This document shows, piece after piece, positions 29,603-38,349 of a stretch of DNA of 55,801 bases. Each line of letters opens with the position of its first letter. Within the stretch, counting starts at the first letter, position 1. Below the pieces are notes generated by a model. That model was given only the letters and a program-made list of their open reading frames with translations, was not told the origin of the DNA and did no database searches. The DNA lies in contig JACRNU010000095.1 of NCBI GenBank assembly GCA_016234805.1, positions 1 through 55,801 of the forward strand, in the 5' to 3' direction. A program made the translations under genes and the position numbers. The stretch comes from Elusimicrobiota bacterium (GTDB lineage: Bacteria > Elusimicrobiota > Elusimicrobia > UBA1565 > UBA9628).

Positions 29603-30900
29603 TCTTTCTTGCGCTGGATGCTGAGCCGGACCGTGTCCGCGTTCGCGCCTTCGATGCGGGCGTTCCACGCCTCGTCGATGACGAACTCCCCGCCTTCTGC
29701 GAACACGGCCTTGCGGACCAGGGACCCGTTCGGGTCGAATCGGATCTGGACCGGAGGGATCTTCCTGAGCTCGATGGATGCCTTGCCCGGCCCGGCGGCG
29801 TAGGCCGCGAGCCGGTAGTTCGGGGTGGTGAAGAAGGCCCAGAGGAGCTTCCGTCCGCCGACGCGGACCGGGAAGGAGAAATGGTCCGGGTCCGTCAGGC
29901 TCTCGACCGGCAGGGGCTCGAGGTGCTTGGACGAGGTCCACTTGATGGCGAGCCTGGAGAGGCCGCCGCGCTTGGGGCGCGGGGACCCCGCGGCGTCCGA
30001 GCCGGCCGCGGTCGAGCTTGAGGCGGAGAGCTTGTCCATGGCCCGGCCCACAGGCTCGCGCTCGAGGAACGGCATGAGGGGGGCGAGGATGAGGCCCACG
30101 GGCTTCAAGGGGGCGAGGTAGAGCTTGCCCACCTTCTCGAGGTTGCTTTCCCAGTGTCGCCTCTTCTCCCGGTCGGCCAGGATCTGGAGCGCGTCCTCGG
30201 TCTCGGAGAGCTCGGGCTTGAGGTCCAGGGCCTGCTTGCGGTAGGTTTCGACCTCTTCCGCGGGCTTGCCGGCCGCGGCCAGGGCCATGGCCAGGAGCCG
30301 CTTTGCCTCAGCGTACCCGGGGTCGATGGCGAGGGCCTTCCTTAGGCTGTCCGCGGCATCGTCATAGCGCTCCTGGTCGTAGCGCACGGCCCCGACCTCG
30401 AAGTGCGCCTCGGCGTAGGCGGCGCCCAGGCCCGCTGCGGCCTGGAACTCCTTGAGCGCGGCTTCGAGCCGGCCCCGCTGGAGCAGGAGCAGGCCGTAGT
30501 TGAGGTGGATGTGAGGATTGCCTTTTTTGTTGCGGACCGCGGCCTTGCGGAAGTAGTCCAGCCCCTCATGGTCGTCCGGGCGGGTGATGGTGCGGAGGTA
30601 GTACCAGGTCTGGGGGAAAGCCGGATCGAGCCTGGCCGAGACCCGGAGTTCCCGGGAGGCTTCGACGTCCGAGCCGGTGTGCGCGAGGCACACGCCCAGG
30701 GCGTAGCGCAGGAGGGCGTGATTAGGGGTCTTCTTGAGCGCGGCGGTCAGGGGCTCGATGGCCCGTTCGAGCTGGTCTTCCTTGAGCAGGTTCCAGGCCA
30801 TGTCCACGGAGGTCTGCGTCGGGGAGGCGGCGACGGCCCTCCCGAAGGGGGCCAGGGTCAGGGCCAGGATGAACGGGAGCAGGCTGAGAGTGTTCTTCAT
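29599..30900 (-). CDS. Exported TPR protein
   Basis: 433 residues with a signal peptide (MKNTLSLLPFILALTLAPFGRAVA). TPR units fill about residues 30-225 (for example LRYALGVCLAHTGSDVEASREL, HLNYGLLLLQRGRLEAALKEF and AHFEVGAVRYDQERYDDAADSL). A soluble C-terminal domain (about 290-433) follows, with no family that I recognise. The ATG at 30900 overlaps the asmA-like stop, so the two are coupled. Probably periplasmic. Its stop codon shares bases with that of ddl. Confidence 0.75.
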   Translation of the reverse strand: MKNTLSLLPFILALTLAPFGRAVAASPTQTSVDMAWNLLKEDQLERAIEPLTAALKKTPNHALLRYALGVCLAHTGSDVEASRELRVSARLDPAFPQTWYYLRTITRPDDHEGLDYFRKAAVRNKKGNPHIHLNYGLLLLQRGRLEAALKEFQAAAGLGAAYAEAHFEVGAVRYDQERYDDAADSLRKALAIDPGYAEAKRLLAMALAAAGKPAEEVETYRKQALDLKPELSETEDALQILADREKRRHWESNLEKVGKLYLAPLKPVGLILAPLMPFLEREPVGRAMDKLSASSSTAAGSDAAGSPRPKRGGLSRLAIKWTSSKHLEPLPVESLTDPDHFSFPVRVGGRKLLWAFFTTPNYRLAAYAAGPGKASIELRKIPPVQIRFDPNGSLVRKAVFAEGGEFVIDEAWNARIEGANADTVRLSIQRKKD

Positions 30901-32945
30901 TTCTTCCTTTTGAACAGCCCTTCGATGAGCTTCCTGGCCGGCTCGATGGCCTTGCCCACGGGCTGGTTGAGGAGGGTTTCGGCCTTGAGACGGGTCTTGG
31001 GCTGATCGAAGGTCCCGGTCACGTCGATGCCGATGGGAGCGAGCCTGCCGACCTGGGACATGACCGTGACCGCGAGCGTCTCTGCGGGCAGGTTCGCGGT
31101 GCCCGTGGCGTCGACGTTGGCCGCGGAGCTCCTCATGGCGCAGCGGCGCAGGGTCATGCCCCCGCGCTCGAAGACGTAGTCTCCGGTGATCTCGGTGAAG
31201 GTCACGGTGTTGAACTCGGGGAGGACCTTGTTGAGGATGGGCACCCGCCCGATCTTCTGGAGCACGACGAACGGCAGGGTGAGCACCTTGAGCACCTTGG
31301 AGCGGCCGGCCAGGGAGTCGAGCGCGCTGAAGTGCCCGCCCGCGATCTTCATGGTGGCGAAGCCGCCGAGGGACTCGAGCGAAGGCGTGATGCCCTTGAG
31401 GTCCCACTCGAGGCTGATGTCCTTGGCGGACGCGAACTGGTGGCGGGCCTCGCCGATCTTGATGGAGCCGCTCGTGCTCATGGGCGGCGACGAGGACGGG
31501 GCTGCCTTGGGCTTGGGCTCGGACGCTCCGGGTTTGGCTCCGGACGCTTCGGGCGTGGCTCCGGAGGCTTCAGGCTTGGCTCCGGATCTCTTGGCCCCGG
31601 CCTTGGATCCCGGAGGCGCTACCAGGGTGGCCTCGTTGGCGGCCAGGAGCTTTTCAAGCTCCACCGAGCTCAGGTCAGCCTCGAGCTTGATGTCCGGGGT
31701 GGTCGCGTAGTTGCGGACCTTCAGCAGGCCGGTGAGCTTGCCTCCGAGCATGGTGCCCTCGATGCCGGCCAGGGAGACCTGCTTGGGGTCGAAGAAGAAC
31801 TTCATGGCGAGGTCCGCCTTGAGACCCGCCGCCTCCAGGGACACGCTCTTGATGTCGGCCGAGGCCGCGCCTTCGGAGATCTTCGAGAGGTCGAACCTCG
31901 CCTTGACCGCGGCCTTGCCCTGGACGCGCCGGTTCCCTGATTTCGCGTCGAACGCGAGGGAGGCTCCGCCATCGAAGGGCGCGTCGAGCCTGGCCTCTCC
32001 GATGGAGACGCTCAGGTCCGTGAGCTTGGCGTCGAGTTCAGAGGAGGGGTCCTGAACGCTCATGGAGACCTCGGATTTGAGGTTGCTGACCCCGATCGGC
32101 AGGGAGCCGGGGGCGGCATCCTTCATGCGCGAGAGGTCGAACCGGGCTTCTCCCGAGGCCTTGCCCCCCAGGCGCATGGGGCCGGATCTCCCGGAGAGCG
32201 CCAGGGAGAAGGAGGCGGGGAAGGCCCGCTCGAGGCTGAAACCGTCGGCCGAGGCGTCGAGTCCCGAGATGGAGACTTCGATGGCGCCGGCCGGGTCCGC
32301 GTAGACGATGGAGCCTCCGCTGACGCGGGCCTTCTGCACGTCCAGGACGAACGGCAGGTCCATGGATGAGGCGGGAGCGGCCTTGCCGGCCGCCGCTGCC
32401 TTGGAGGGGGCCGCCTTGCTCTTGGACGACCCCGTCCCCCCTCGCTGCGCGCCTCCCCCGTCGGGGGAGGCTGGCGGCAAGGGACCGCCGTCCCCGAAGG
32501 CGCCGGAAGTTCTCCGCTCGCCGGAGGGGGCTTGCGAAACCAGGTCCGAGAAATTGAAGGTGCCGTCCTTGTTCTTGACGATCCTGGCCGACGGGCCGGC
32601 CATGACCATGCGGTCGATGACCACGCGCTTGGAGAGCAGGGGCATGAGCTGGACCTTGAAGTCGAACGACGAGACGCTCACGAACGTGCCGGCCTTGAAG
32701 TCAGGCTTTTCCGAGATCTCCACGCCCTCGACCCGGAGCCCCTGGATGAGGCTCACGGACACGTCCTTGATCCTCACCTGGCGGCCGAGGACCTTGCCGG
32801 CCTCCTGGGCGATGAGGCTCTTGAGCTTATCCGGCGGCAGGAGCAGCCTGAGGGCGAGGGTCGCGGCCGCGAGGCCGGCGAGACCCGCTCCGATGACGAC
32901 GGCGAAGAGCTTCAGGAAGCGATGTTGGGGCTTGTCTTGCGCCAT
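30897..32945 (-). CDS. AsmA-family envelope protein
   Basis: 682 residues. One N-terminal TM helix (about 12-34) precedes LLPPDKLKSLIAQEAGKVLGRQVRIKDVSVSLIQGLRVEGVEIS, the standard AsmA start. The long beta-rich region and the C-terminal segment (GGMTLRRCAMRSS, LAPIGIDVTGTF) agree with AsmA proteins, which move phospholipids toward the outer membrane. Two low-complexity interruptions occur: a coding palindromic repeat near residues 138-175 and a run of SGAKPEASGATPEASGAKP-type repeats near 455-480. A TGT-TAGAAT extended -10 lies 6 nt before the ATG. Confidence 0.8.
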   Translation of the reverse strand: MAQDKPQHRFLKLFAVVIGAGLAGLAAATLALRLLLPPDKLKSLIAQEAGKVLGRQVRIKDVSVSLIQGLRVEGVEISEKPDFKAGTFVSVSSFDFKVQLMPLLSKRVVIDRMVMAGPSARIVKNKDGTFNFSDLVSQAPSGERRTSGAFGDGGPLPPASPDGGGAQRGGTGSSKSKAAPSKAAAAGKAAPASSMDLPFVLDVQKARVSGGSIVYADPAGAIEVSISGLDASADGFSLERAFPASFSLALSGRSGPMRLGGKASGEARFDLSRMKDAAPGSLPIGVSNLKSEVSMSVQDPSSELDAKLTDLSVSIGEARLDAPFDGGASLAFDAKSGNRRVQGKAAVKARFDLSKISEGAASADIKSVSLEAAGLKADLAMKFFFDPKQVSLAGIEGTMLGGKLTGLLKVRNYATTPDIKLEADLSSVELEKLLAANEATLVAPPGSKAGAKRSGAKPEASGATPEASGAKPGASEPKPKAAPSSSPPMSTSGSIKIGEARHQFASAKDISLEWDLKGITPSLESLGGFATMKIAGGHFSALDSLAGRSKVLKVLTLPFVVLQKIGRVPILNKVLPEFNTVTFTEITGDYVFERGGMTLRRCAMRSSAANVDATGTANLPAETLAVTVMSQVGRLAPIGIDVTGTFDQPKTRLKAETLLNQPVGKAIEPARKLIEGLFKRKK
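32451..32531 (-). repeat. Coding palindromic repeat, copy 2 (in the asmA-like gene)
   Basis: 32531 to 32471 on the minus strand matches the copy at 25468-25528 and is translated in the same frame (APSGER...GDGGP). It continues into a perfect 9-bp hairpin GCCTCCCCC-GTC-GGGGGAGGC (32451-32471). A related short palindrome (CCCTCCC-GTGG-GGGAGGG) occurs in the kinase gene near 15761-15779. Confidence 0.85.
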
Positions 32946-32967
32946 GCGGAGATTCTAACAAAATGCC

Positions 32968-34344
32968 CTACCGGAAGTGGGCTGCCAGGTGGTCGGCGCG
33001 TGCCAGGCGCCGGCCCAGGCAGGCCTGGCCTGCCCAGTGCCGGGCCAGGGACCAGCCGAGATGGGAGAGGGCGTGGAGTTCCCGGAGCCGCGGCCTCTTT
33101 TTGAGGAAGTCCTGCAGGAACCGCGACGGCATCTCGAATCCCGGGGCCGCGGCCGCGGGCTGGCCGGAAAGGGTCTCAAGGTGGGTCCGGCAGGAGGCGT
33201 TCACGCCAAGCTTGCGGCAGACGAGGTCCGTGGCTGTCTCGGCCATGAGCCTGAAGTCGGACATCTTGCCCCCGCCCACGGTGACCAGGCCGGCCACCCT
33301 GTCGCGCGCCTCGTGGTCGAAGACCTCGAAGCCGCGGGAGAGCAGCTTCTCGTTGCCGGCTGCGTCCAGGATGGGCCTGCTGCCCACCATGACCCGGCGG
33401 TAGTCAGCCGGGAACCCGGTGAAATAGGGTCGGACGGAATCCAGGATCCATGACGCTTCTTCCGGGTCGGAGACCGTGTCGTCCGGGTCCGCGGGGCCGG
33501 GGAGGTCCGTGGGGCCCACGAGGGTCCTGTCCGCCAAGGGGATGACGAAGACGTAGCGGTCCCCGCCCTGCGGCGTTATCGCCGCAGGGGCCTGCATGAT
33601 GAGCCCGACCGGAAAGAGCCGGCGGTCGTAGACGAGGTGGGAGCCTTTCCTCAAGGTCACTTCGATGGAGGCCCCGGCCCAGGCCGCGGTCCTGGCGATC
33701 CAGGGCCCGGAGGCGTTGACCACCACCCCGGTCCCGATCGGCCCTGAGTCGGTCAGCACCCCGGCCACGCGGCCCTCCGAGACGAGCAGGCCGGTCGCGG
33801 CCGCGCCGCAGCGGACCTCGGCTCCGTGGCGGCGGGCCGATCCCAGGTTGGCCTCCACGAGACCGACCGCGTCGGTCACCCACTCGTCGAAGGCCACCGA
33901 GCCCACGAGGCCCTCGGCCTTGAGCCCGGGGACGGCCTTGAGGGTCTCCGCGGCATCCAGCCGCAGGTGGGGGCGCCCCTCCTTCATCGCCTGGAACCGG
34001 TCGTAGGCCTCGAGCAGGGTCTCCACGGTCTCGATGCCGTGGCGATGCCAGCTGTAGACCGGCCAGATGATCGGGAGCCTGGTGAGCAGGTTCCCCGCGA
34101 CGCGGACGATGTGGCCGGAATCCCAGCTCGTGACATGCGTGGTGAGGCGGTCGTAGAGGAGGTAGCGCAGGCCTCCGTGGATGAGATGAGTGGAGGCCGC
34201 GGTGGTCTTGCACCCCGGCCCGCCCGCCTCCAGGAGCAGGGTCTTCATGCCCCGCATGGCGCAGTCCCTGGCCACGCCCGCGCCCGTGATGCCGCCGCCG
34301 ATGATCACGGCGTCGAACCGGGCGGCCGGGGACAGGCTGCTCAT
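32968..34344 (-). CDS. glpD: FAD-dependent glycerol-3-phosphate dehydrogenase-like protein
   Basis: 458 residues from ATG 34344; a longer frame to 34386 would overlap the divergent gene. The Rossmann motif DAVIIGGGITGAGVARDCAMRG, then LLLEAGGPGCKTTAASTHLIHGGLRYL and the late GLVTVGGGKMSDFRLMAE are GlpD/GlpA signatures. The product oxidises glycerol-3-phosphate to DHAP and feeds electrons to quinone at the inner membrane. It is shorter at the C-terminus than E. coli GlpD (about 500). Starts lie only 35 bp from the divergent PBP gene. Confidence 0.87.
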   Translation of the reverse strand: MSSLSPAARFDAVIIGGGITGAGVARDCAMRGMKTLLLEAGGPGCKTTAASTHLIHGGLRYLLYDRLTTHVTSWDSGHIVRVAGNLLTRLPIIWPVYSWHRHGIETVETLLEAYDRFQAMKEGRPHLRLDAAETLKAVPGLKAEGLVGSVAFDEWVTDAVGLVEANLGSARRHGAEVRCGAAATGLLVSEGRVAGVLTDSGPIGTGVVVNASGPWIARTAAWAGASIEVTLRKGSHLVYDRRLFPVGLIMQAPAAITPQGGDRYVFVIPLADRTLVGPTDLPGPADPDDTVSDPEEASWILDSVRPYFTGFPADYRRVMVGSRPILDAAGNEKLLSRGFEVFDHEARDRVAGLVTVGGGKMSDFRLMAETATDLVCRKLGVNASCRTHLETLSGQPAAAAPGFEMPSRFLQDFLKKRPRLRELHALSHLGWSLARHWAGQACLGRRLARADHLAAHFR

Positions 34345-34367
34345 CAAGGGGTATCGTATCAAAAAGA

Positions 34368-34373
34368 TATAAT
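34368..34373 (+). promoter_or_regulatory. -10 box of the PBP1A gene
   Basis: TATAAT ends 6 nt before the ATG at 34380 with no room for a ribosome site. The -35 is poor. It overlaps the divergent glpD promoter region. Confidence 0.5.
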
Positions 34374-34379
34374 GCGCGA

Positions 34380-36635
34380 ATGCCACGGAGGAGGTTCTAC
34401 CTGCTCGCGCTCCTCGCCCTGGTTTGCGTCATCGCGGCCGGAGGGGCCCTCAGGACCTTGCTGGCGGGCCTGCCCTCCACCCACAGCCTCGATGAGTACA
34501 CCCCGTCCTTGACCACCCGGATCTTCGACTCGACCGACGAGCTCGTGGCCGAGCTCTCCATCGAGAAGCGGGCGCTCCTGCCTCTTGCGAAGATCCCGGT
34601 GGACCTCCAGAACGCGGTCCTGGCTATCGAAGACGACCGGTTCTTCAAGCACTGGGGGGTCTCGCCGCGGGGCATCCTGCGCTCGGCGGCCGCGAACTTC
34701 CTCGCGGGCCGCATCGCCCAGGGCGGGTCCACCATCACCCAGCAGCTCTCCAAGCAGATCTTCCTGACGCGGGAGAGGACCATCGCGCGCAAGATCCGGG
34801 AGATCCTGCTGGCGGTCCAGATCGAGCGCGAGTTCTCCAAGCAGGAGATCCTCCAGCTCTACCTCAACCAGGTCTACTTCGGGGAAGGGGCCTACGGGGT
34901 GCAGTCCGCGGCCCGCAACTACTTCGGCAAGGAGGTCTCGGAACTCAAGCTCGCCGAGTGCGCCCTGCTGGCCGGGGTCATCCGGGCTCCTCGCGGCTAC
35001 TCCCCTTTCTCCCATCAGGACCGGGCCCGCCGGCGGCGCGCCACCGTGCTCGAACGCATGCAGTCCGAGGGCTTCATCAACGAAAAGGAGAAGAAAGAGG
35101 CCCTCGCCACGGATGTCCCGCTGGTCAAGCCCCTCGACACCACGATCCAGGCCCCCTACTTCGTGGAGCACGTGCGCTCGCGCCTCGAGCGCAAGTACGG
35201 CACGAGCTCGGTCTGGCGGGGGGGCATGAAAGTCTACACCACCCTCGACCTCAAGATGCAGAGGATCGCCGAAGAGGTCATGGAGAAGGGCCTCACCGAG
35301 TTCGACGAGAAGGCGGCCAAGGACTGGGAGGCCAAGCTCAAGGAGGACGCGGCCGAGGCCGAGGAGGGGGTCGAGGTCTCGACCACGCTCCCCAAGATCC
35401 AGGGCGCGTTCGTCGTCATGGACGTCAAGACCGGCGCCATCCGCGCCATGATTGGAGGCCGGGACTCCAAGTTCAACCGGGCGGTGCAGGCCTACCGCCA
35501 GCCCGGGTCCACCTTCAAGCCCTTCGTCTGGGCCGCGGCCTTGAACGCGGGCATGACCGGGGCCTCCCTCATCGAGGACAACCCCTTGGCGTTCTACTTC
35601 GACGGCCGGGACTGGCGCCTGCTCGAGGGCGCGACCGACCAATACTCCATCGACCTGGCGACCGCGCCGTTCGCCGAGTCCCCGGACTTCAAGATCTGGG
35701 TCCCCAACGATTTCGACGGGAAGTTCATGGGCGTCATCACCCTGCGCAAGGCCCTGGCCCTCTCGCGCAACATCGCCTCCATCAACCTCATCAACCAGAT
35801 CGGCCCGCCGCTCGTGGTGGACATCGCCCACCGGGCCGGCATCCGCTCCGAGCTCGAGCCGGTCCCGGCCCTGGGCCTGGGCTCCTCGGTGGTGAGCCCC
35901 TTGGAGATGACGAGCGCTTTCAGCACCTTCGCCAACGGAGGCATCTACGTCCAGCCCTACACCGTGGACCGGGTCGAGGACAGCCAGGGTAAGGAGCTCG
36001 AGCGCTACGTCCCCACCGAGCGCGAGGCCATGTCGCCCCAGGTCGCCTTCCTGATGACGAACCTCCTGAAGGCCGTGGTGGCGGGCGGGACCGGCCGCTA
36101 TGCCCGCTTCCTGCAGGCCAAGCACCCCATGGCGGGCAAGACCGGCACCTCCAACGACAACCGCGACCTCTGGTTCATCGGCTACACCCCGGACCTCGTG
36201 GCCGGGGCCTGGATGGGCTACGACGACTTCGGCTCCCTGGGCAAGAAGGACTGGACCGGCGGCTCGACCGTGGTGCCATGGTGGACCGCCATCATGGAGC
36301 AGGTCCTCAAGGACAGCCCCAAGAGGGATTTCCCCATCCCGCCCGGGATCAGCGACAAGCAGACCATCTGCGCGGACACCGGGCTCCTCGCCCTGCCGAG
36401 CTGCCCCCGGAAGGTGCAGGACTACTTCATCGAAGGCACCCAGCCCACGCAGTACTGCGAGTCCGACCACTCCCTGCCCCTGGCCCTGACCGTCCCGGGC
36501 GCGCCCGGCGCCGCGGCGCTGCCTTCCGGGAGCACGAGCCACGCCCTCGGCGGGGAGGACGGCCTGCTCCCCCTGCCGACCGAATCCGAGCTCGACGCCC
36601 AGCCCGAGACCGAGGAGCCGAACATCATCGAATAG
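34380..36635 (+). CDS. Class A penicillin-binding protein (PBP1A type)
   Basis: 751 residues, bifunctional peptidoglycan synthase. TM helix at about 7-27. The glycosyltransferase 51 domain shows EDDRFFKHWG (catalytic Glu), GGSTITQQL and YLNQVYFGEGAYGV. The transpeptidase domain shows PGSTFKPF (SxxK serine), SRN and KTGTSNDNRDLWFIGYTPDLVAG (KTG motif). The C-terminal tail is Pro/Ala/Gly-rich and acidic. All catalytic motifs are intact. Anchored in the inner membrane with the enzyme domains in the periplasm. Confidence 0.93.
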   Translation: MPRRRFYLLALLALVCVIAAGGALRTLLAGLPSTHSLDEYTPSLTTRIFDSTDELVAELSIEKRALLPLAKIPVDLQNAVLAIEDDRFFKHWGVSPRGILRSAAANFLAGRIAQGGSTITQQLSKQIFLTRERTIARKIREILLAVQIEREFSKQEILQLYLNQVYFGEGAYGVQSAARNYFGKEVSELKLAECALLAGVIRAPRGYSPFSHQDRARRRRATVLERMQSEGFINEKEKKEALATDVPLVKPLDTTIQAPYFVEHVRSRLERKYGTSSVWRGGMKVYTTLDLKMQRIAEEVMEKGLTEFDEKAAKDWEAKLKEDAAEAEEGVEVSTTLPKIQGAFVVMDVKTGAIRAMIGGRDSKFNRAVQAYRQPGSTFKPFVWAAALNAGMTGASLIEDNPLAFYFDGRDWRLLEGATDQYSIDLATAPFAESPDFKIWVPNDFDGKFMGVITLRKALALSRNIASINLINQIGPPLVVDIAHRAGIRSELEPVPALGLGSSVVSPLEMTSAFSTFANGGIYVQPYTVDRVEDSQGKELERYVPTEREAMSPQVAFLMTNLLKAVVAGGTGRYARFLQAKHPMAGKTGTSNDNRDLWFIGYTPDLVAGAWMGYDDFGSLGKKDWTGGSTVVPWWTAIMEQVLKDSPKRDFPIPPGISDKQTICADTGLLALPSCPRKVQDYFIEGTQPTQYCESDHSLPLALTVPGAPGAAALPSGSTSHALGGEDGLLPLPTESELDAQPETEEPNIIE

Positions 36636-36646
36636 CGCCGCCAAAT

Positions 36647-36677
36647 GTTATAATCAGGATGCCGCGGGATCCGCGGC
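36647..36677 (+). promoter_or_regulatory. Extended -10 promoter and 5' hairpin of the YtxH gene
   Basis: TGT-TATAAT (-10 at 36649-36654) lies just after the PBP stop. It is followed by GCCGCGG-GAT-CCGCGGC (36661-36677), a perfect 7-bp hairpin at the expected transcript 5' end that may stabilise the mRNA. Confidence 0.55.
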
Positions 36678-36712
36678 TCAATCGAAAGCCGTCCGCGCCG
36701 AGGAGGCCCAAC

Positions 36713-36952
36713 ATGTCGGACACGAAAGATACCTGCTGCGAGACCACGAACACCTCGAAGACGTTCTACTGGCTGCTGGCCGGCGTCGTTGCCGGCGCCG
36801 CCGCGGCCGTCCTGCTGGCCCCCAAGTCCGGCCGCGATACCCGCGAGCAGCTCGGCGGCTGGTGGCGCACGACCCGCAGCAAGCTGCGCTGGAACCGGAC
36901 CGAGGACACCGACACCCAGAAAGAAGAGCAGGAAGACCTCGTCGGGGCCTGA
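36713..36952 (+). CDS. YtxH-domain small membrane protein
   Basis: 79 residues. AGGAGG (36701-36706) precedes the ATG by 6 nt. One TM helix (FYWLLAGVVAGAAAAVLLAPKSGRDTREQL, about 18-40) with the YtxH pattern of a Gly/Ala-rich helix followed by LLAPKSGRETR. A basic segment and an acidic Glu-rich tail follow. YtxH proteins are often stress-related, but the molecular role is unknown. Monocistronic between its promoter and a strong hairpin. Confidence 0.8.
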   Translation: MSDTKDTCCETTNTSKTFYWLLAGVVAGAAAAVLLAPKSGRDTREQLGGWWRTTRSKLRWNRTEDTDTQKEEQEDLVGA

Positions 36953-36978
36953 CCGCTTCTCGTCCGCATCCTCTGCGC

Positions 36979-37026
36979 GATCCTTAAGCGCCGGCCCTCC
37001 GGTCCGGAGGGCCGGCGGCAAGGATC
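36979..37026 (+). terminator. Long hairpin after the YtxH gene
   Basis: A 13-bp perfect GC stem (36990-37002 with 37004-37016) is extended outside by GATCCTT/AAGGATC. It is followed by TGTTTCTCC, a moderate U-tract. It marks the left edge of the lower-GC island. Confidence 0.7.
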
Positions 37027-37044
37027 TGTTTCTCCGCTTTACTA

Positions 37045-37073
37045 TTGAGCCCTTCATCCCGCCGTGATATACT
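37045..37073 (+). promoter_or_regulatory. Promoter of the zinc-ribbon genes
   Basis: TTGAGC (37045-37050), 17-bp spacer, and TGA-TATACT (-10 at 37068-37073, extended). The ATG at 37101 is 27 nt downstream of the -10. Confidence 0.6.
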
Positions 37074-37100
37074 GACCGATAGACTTACTAGGCGCATGAT

Positions 37101-37466
37101 ATGAAGTGCCCAAAGTGTAGTGCTCGAGTCGAACCAGATTCCGTGTTTTGCTACCAGTGCGGCGCAGAAATACCACCTTTGCCAGCGAAAGGAAAAGGAG
37201 GTGCCTCTGACAAAAACCTAATCCGGTGCCCCGATTGCGGGAAGTCGGTATCTTCATCCGCTCCCACATGCCCCGGTTGTGGGCGTAGAATGGAATTTGC
37301 AGACATACAGGAGAAACAGGCCCGTCGGGTTAAGCGTGGCAACGTACAAGGGATGGGGTGCCTCGTAATCCTTATTTCGCTCGGCCTTATGTTGTTGTCA
37401 CCACTTCTCGGCACTGCTGCCCTGGTAATGGGCATTCTCATTCTCATCATGGGTCTTGTAATGTGA
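37101..37466 (+). CDS. Double zinc-ribbon protein with C-terminal TM helices
   Basis: 121 residues. Two four-Cys ribbons are seen: CPKCSARVEPDSVFCYQCG (about 3-21) and CPDCGKSVSSSAPTCPGCG (about 43-61). A basic amphipathic stretch and a strongly hydrophobic C-terminus (MGCLVILISLGLMLLSPLLGTAALVMGILILIMGLVM, probably two helices) follow. This is an all-purpose membrane-tethered zinc-ribbon layout. Base composition is clearly less GC-rich than the surroundings, suggesting recent acquisition. Confidence 0.7.
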   Translation: MKCPKCSARVEPDSVFCYQCGAEIPPLPAKGKGGASDKNLIRCPDCGKSVSSSAPTCPGCGRRMEFADIQEKQARRVKRGNVQGMGCLVILISLGLMLLSPLLGTAALVMGILILIMGLVM

Positions 37467-37510
37467 GGCAGCAGATATTTCATAGATTTTTCATCAGAGG
37501 AGGCTGAACT

Positions 37511-38227
37511 ATGGGGGAGATGATTGTAAAGACAAATCCAATATGTCCGTATTGCTCTCAGGCGCTCGACAAGATGCCGGGGCGGAAGAAGAAGTGCCCG
37601 CACTGTGGGAACAATATGTACGTTCGCACACGCCCGGTCGACAGGCAACGTGTTCTGGTTACGGAGCGGGGAGCCCAAGACATAGACGCGCAGTGGGCAA
37701 CGATCGGCGCCAAGCAACAGGCGATGCGCTTCGTCGACGAGACAGAATTCAATAAAGAGAAGGACGCGCTCTCGGCACGTTCTGGTCGAGAACCGTCTGA
37801 CTTCGATGTGCTCTGGACACTCCACGATAAGCACCTCATCGAGCATGCGAAGATGAACAACTGGGGGCTTTACCGAAATACCCGCCTCGCGATGGCCGAA
37901 TTGCTGGTGACAGATGGCAAGCGACGTCAGGCGCTTGACATCTATTTAGAGGTTGTGTACCTCGATGCGAATGGTCCGAGCAATATTGGAGGGGCGACCA
38001 ATCCGGACTTGTTCAAGGAATTGCCCCCCTTCAATCCAGAGTCCGCCTTCATGGCACCGGGGATTCTGGCAGAGATCAATATGCTCGCCGAGGAACTCAA
38101 CCTACCCGATGCTGAATTGTGCGGGGCTTTCCTCGCCGTCGGGCAGAGGGCATGCAAGAATCTGAAACTGCCCGCATCTCCCGAAGAAGGTTGTCGCCGT
38201 TTTATGGGCGAGCGGGTAGGCAAATGA
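37511..38227 (+). CDS. Zinc-ribbon protein with helical C-terminal region
   Basis: 238 residues preceded by GAGGAGG. An N-terminal zinc ribbon (CPYCSQAL...KKCPHCGNNM, about 12-36) leads to a basic and then helical soluble domain with a TPR-like piece (MAELLVTDGKRRQALDIYLEVVYLDANG). No family is recognised beyond the ribbon; similar proteins appear next to toxin-antitoxin or phage genes. It is in the lower-GC island with the previous zinc-ribbon gene, 44 nt downstream of it, and probably co-transcribed. Confidence 0.65.
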   Translation: MGEMIVKTNPICPYCSQALDKMPGRKKKCPHCGNNMYVRTRPVDRQRVLVTERGAQDIDAQWATIGAKQQAMRFVDETEFNKEKDALSARSGREPSDFDVLWTLHDKHLIEHAKMNNWGLYRNTRLAMAELLVTDGKRRQALDIYLEVVYLDANGPSNIGGATNPDLFKELPPFNPESAFMAPGILAEINMLAEELNLPDAELCGAFLAVGQRACKNLKLPASPEEGCRRFMGERVGK

Positions 38228-38243
38228 AGCGCCTAGCCAGCGT

Positions 38244-38273
38244 TAGAGCGACCGCGTAACGCGGCCGGCTCTA
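38244..38273 (+). terminator. Stem-loop after the zinc-ribbon genes
   Basis: TAGAGC (38244-38249) pairs with GCTCTA (38268-38273), enclosing CCGCG-TAA-CGCGG. The T-tract is weak, so it may be a terminator or simply an RNA stem. The following 75 bp up to the HigBA promoter shows nothing recognisable. Confidence 0.4.
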
Positions 38274-38349
38274 CTGGGCAGCGGCGGCTCAGCCCGGCGC
38301 ATCCTGATGGCATTCTTGGGCTTCGATGCGGCACGTCCGAAACCAGCCA

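Noticed and set aside
37101-38227. Zinc-ribbon genes as a phage or defence system
   Set aside because: No nuclease, helicase or structural phage gene accompanies them. Zinc ribbons alone do not support a function.
38228-38340. Possible integron attC-like site after the zinc-ribbon genes (GTTAGAGC with an inner CCGCG/CGCGG stem)
   Set aside because: The R box does not match GTTRRRY, no integrase is present, and no second similar site flanks the neighbouring cassettes. It was kept only as a stem-loop.
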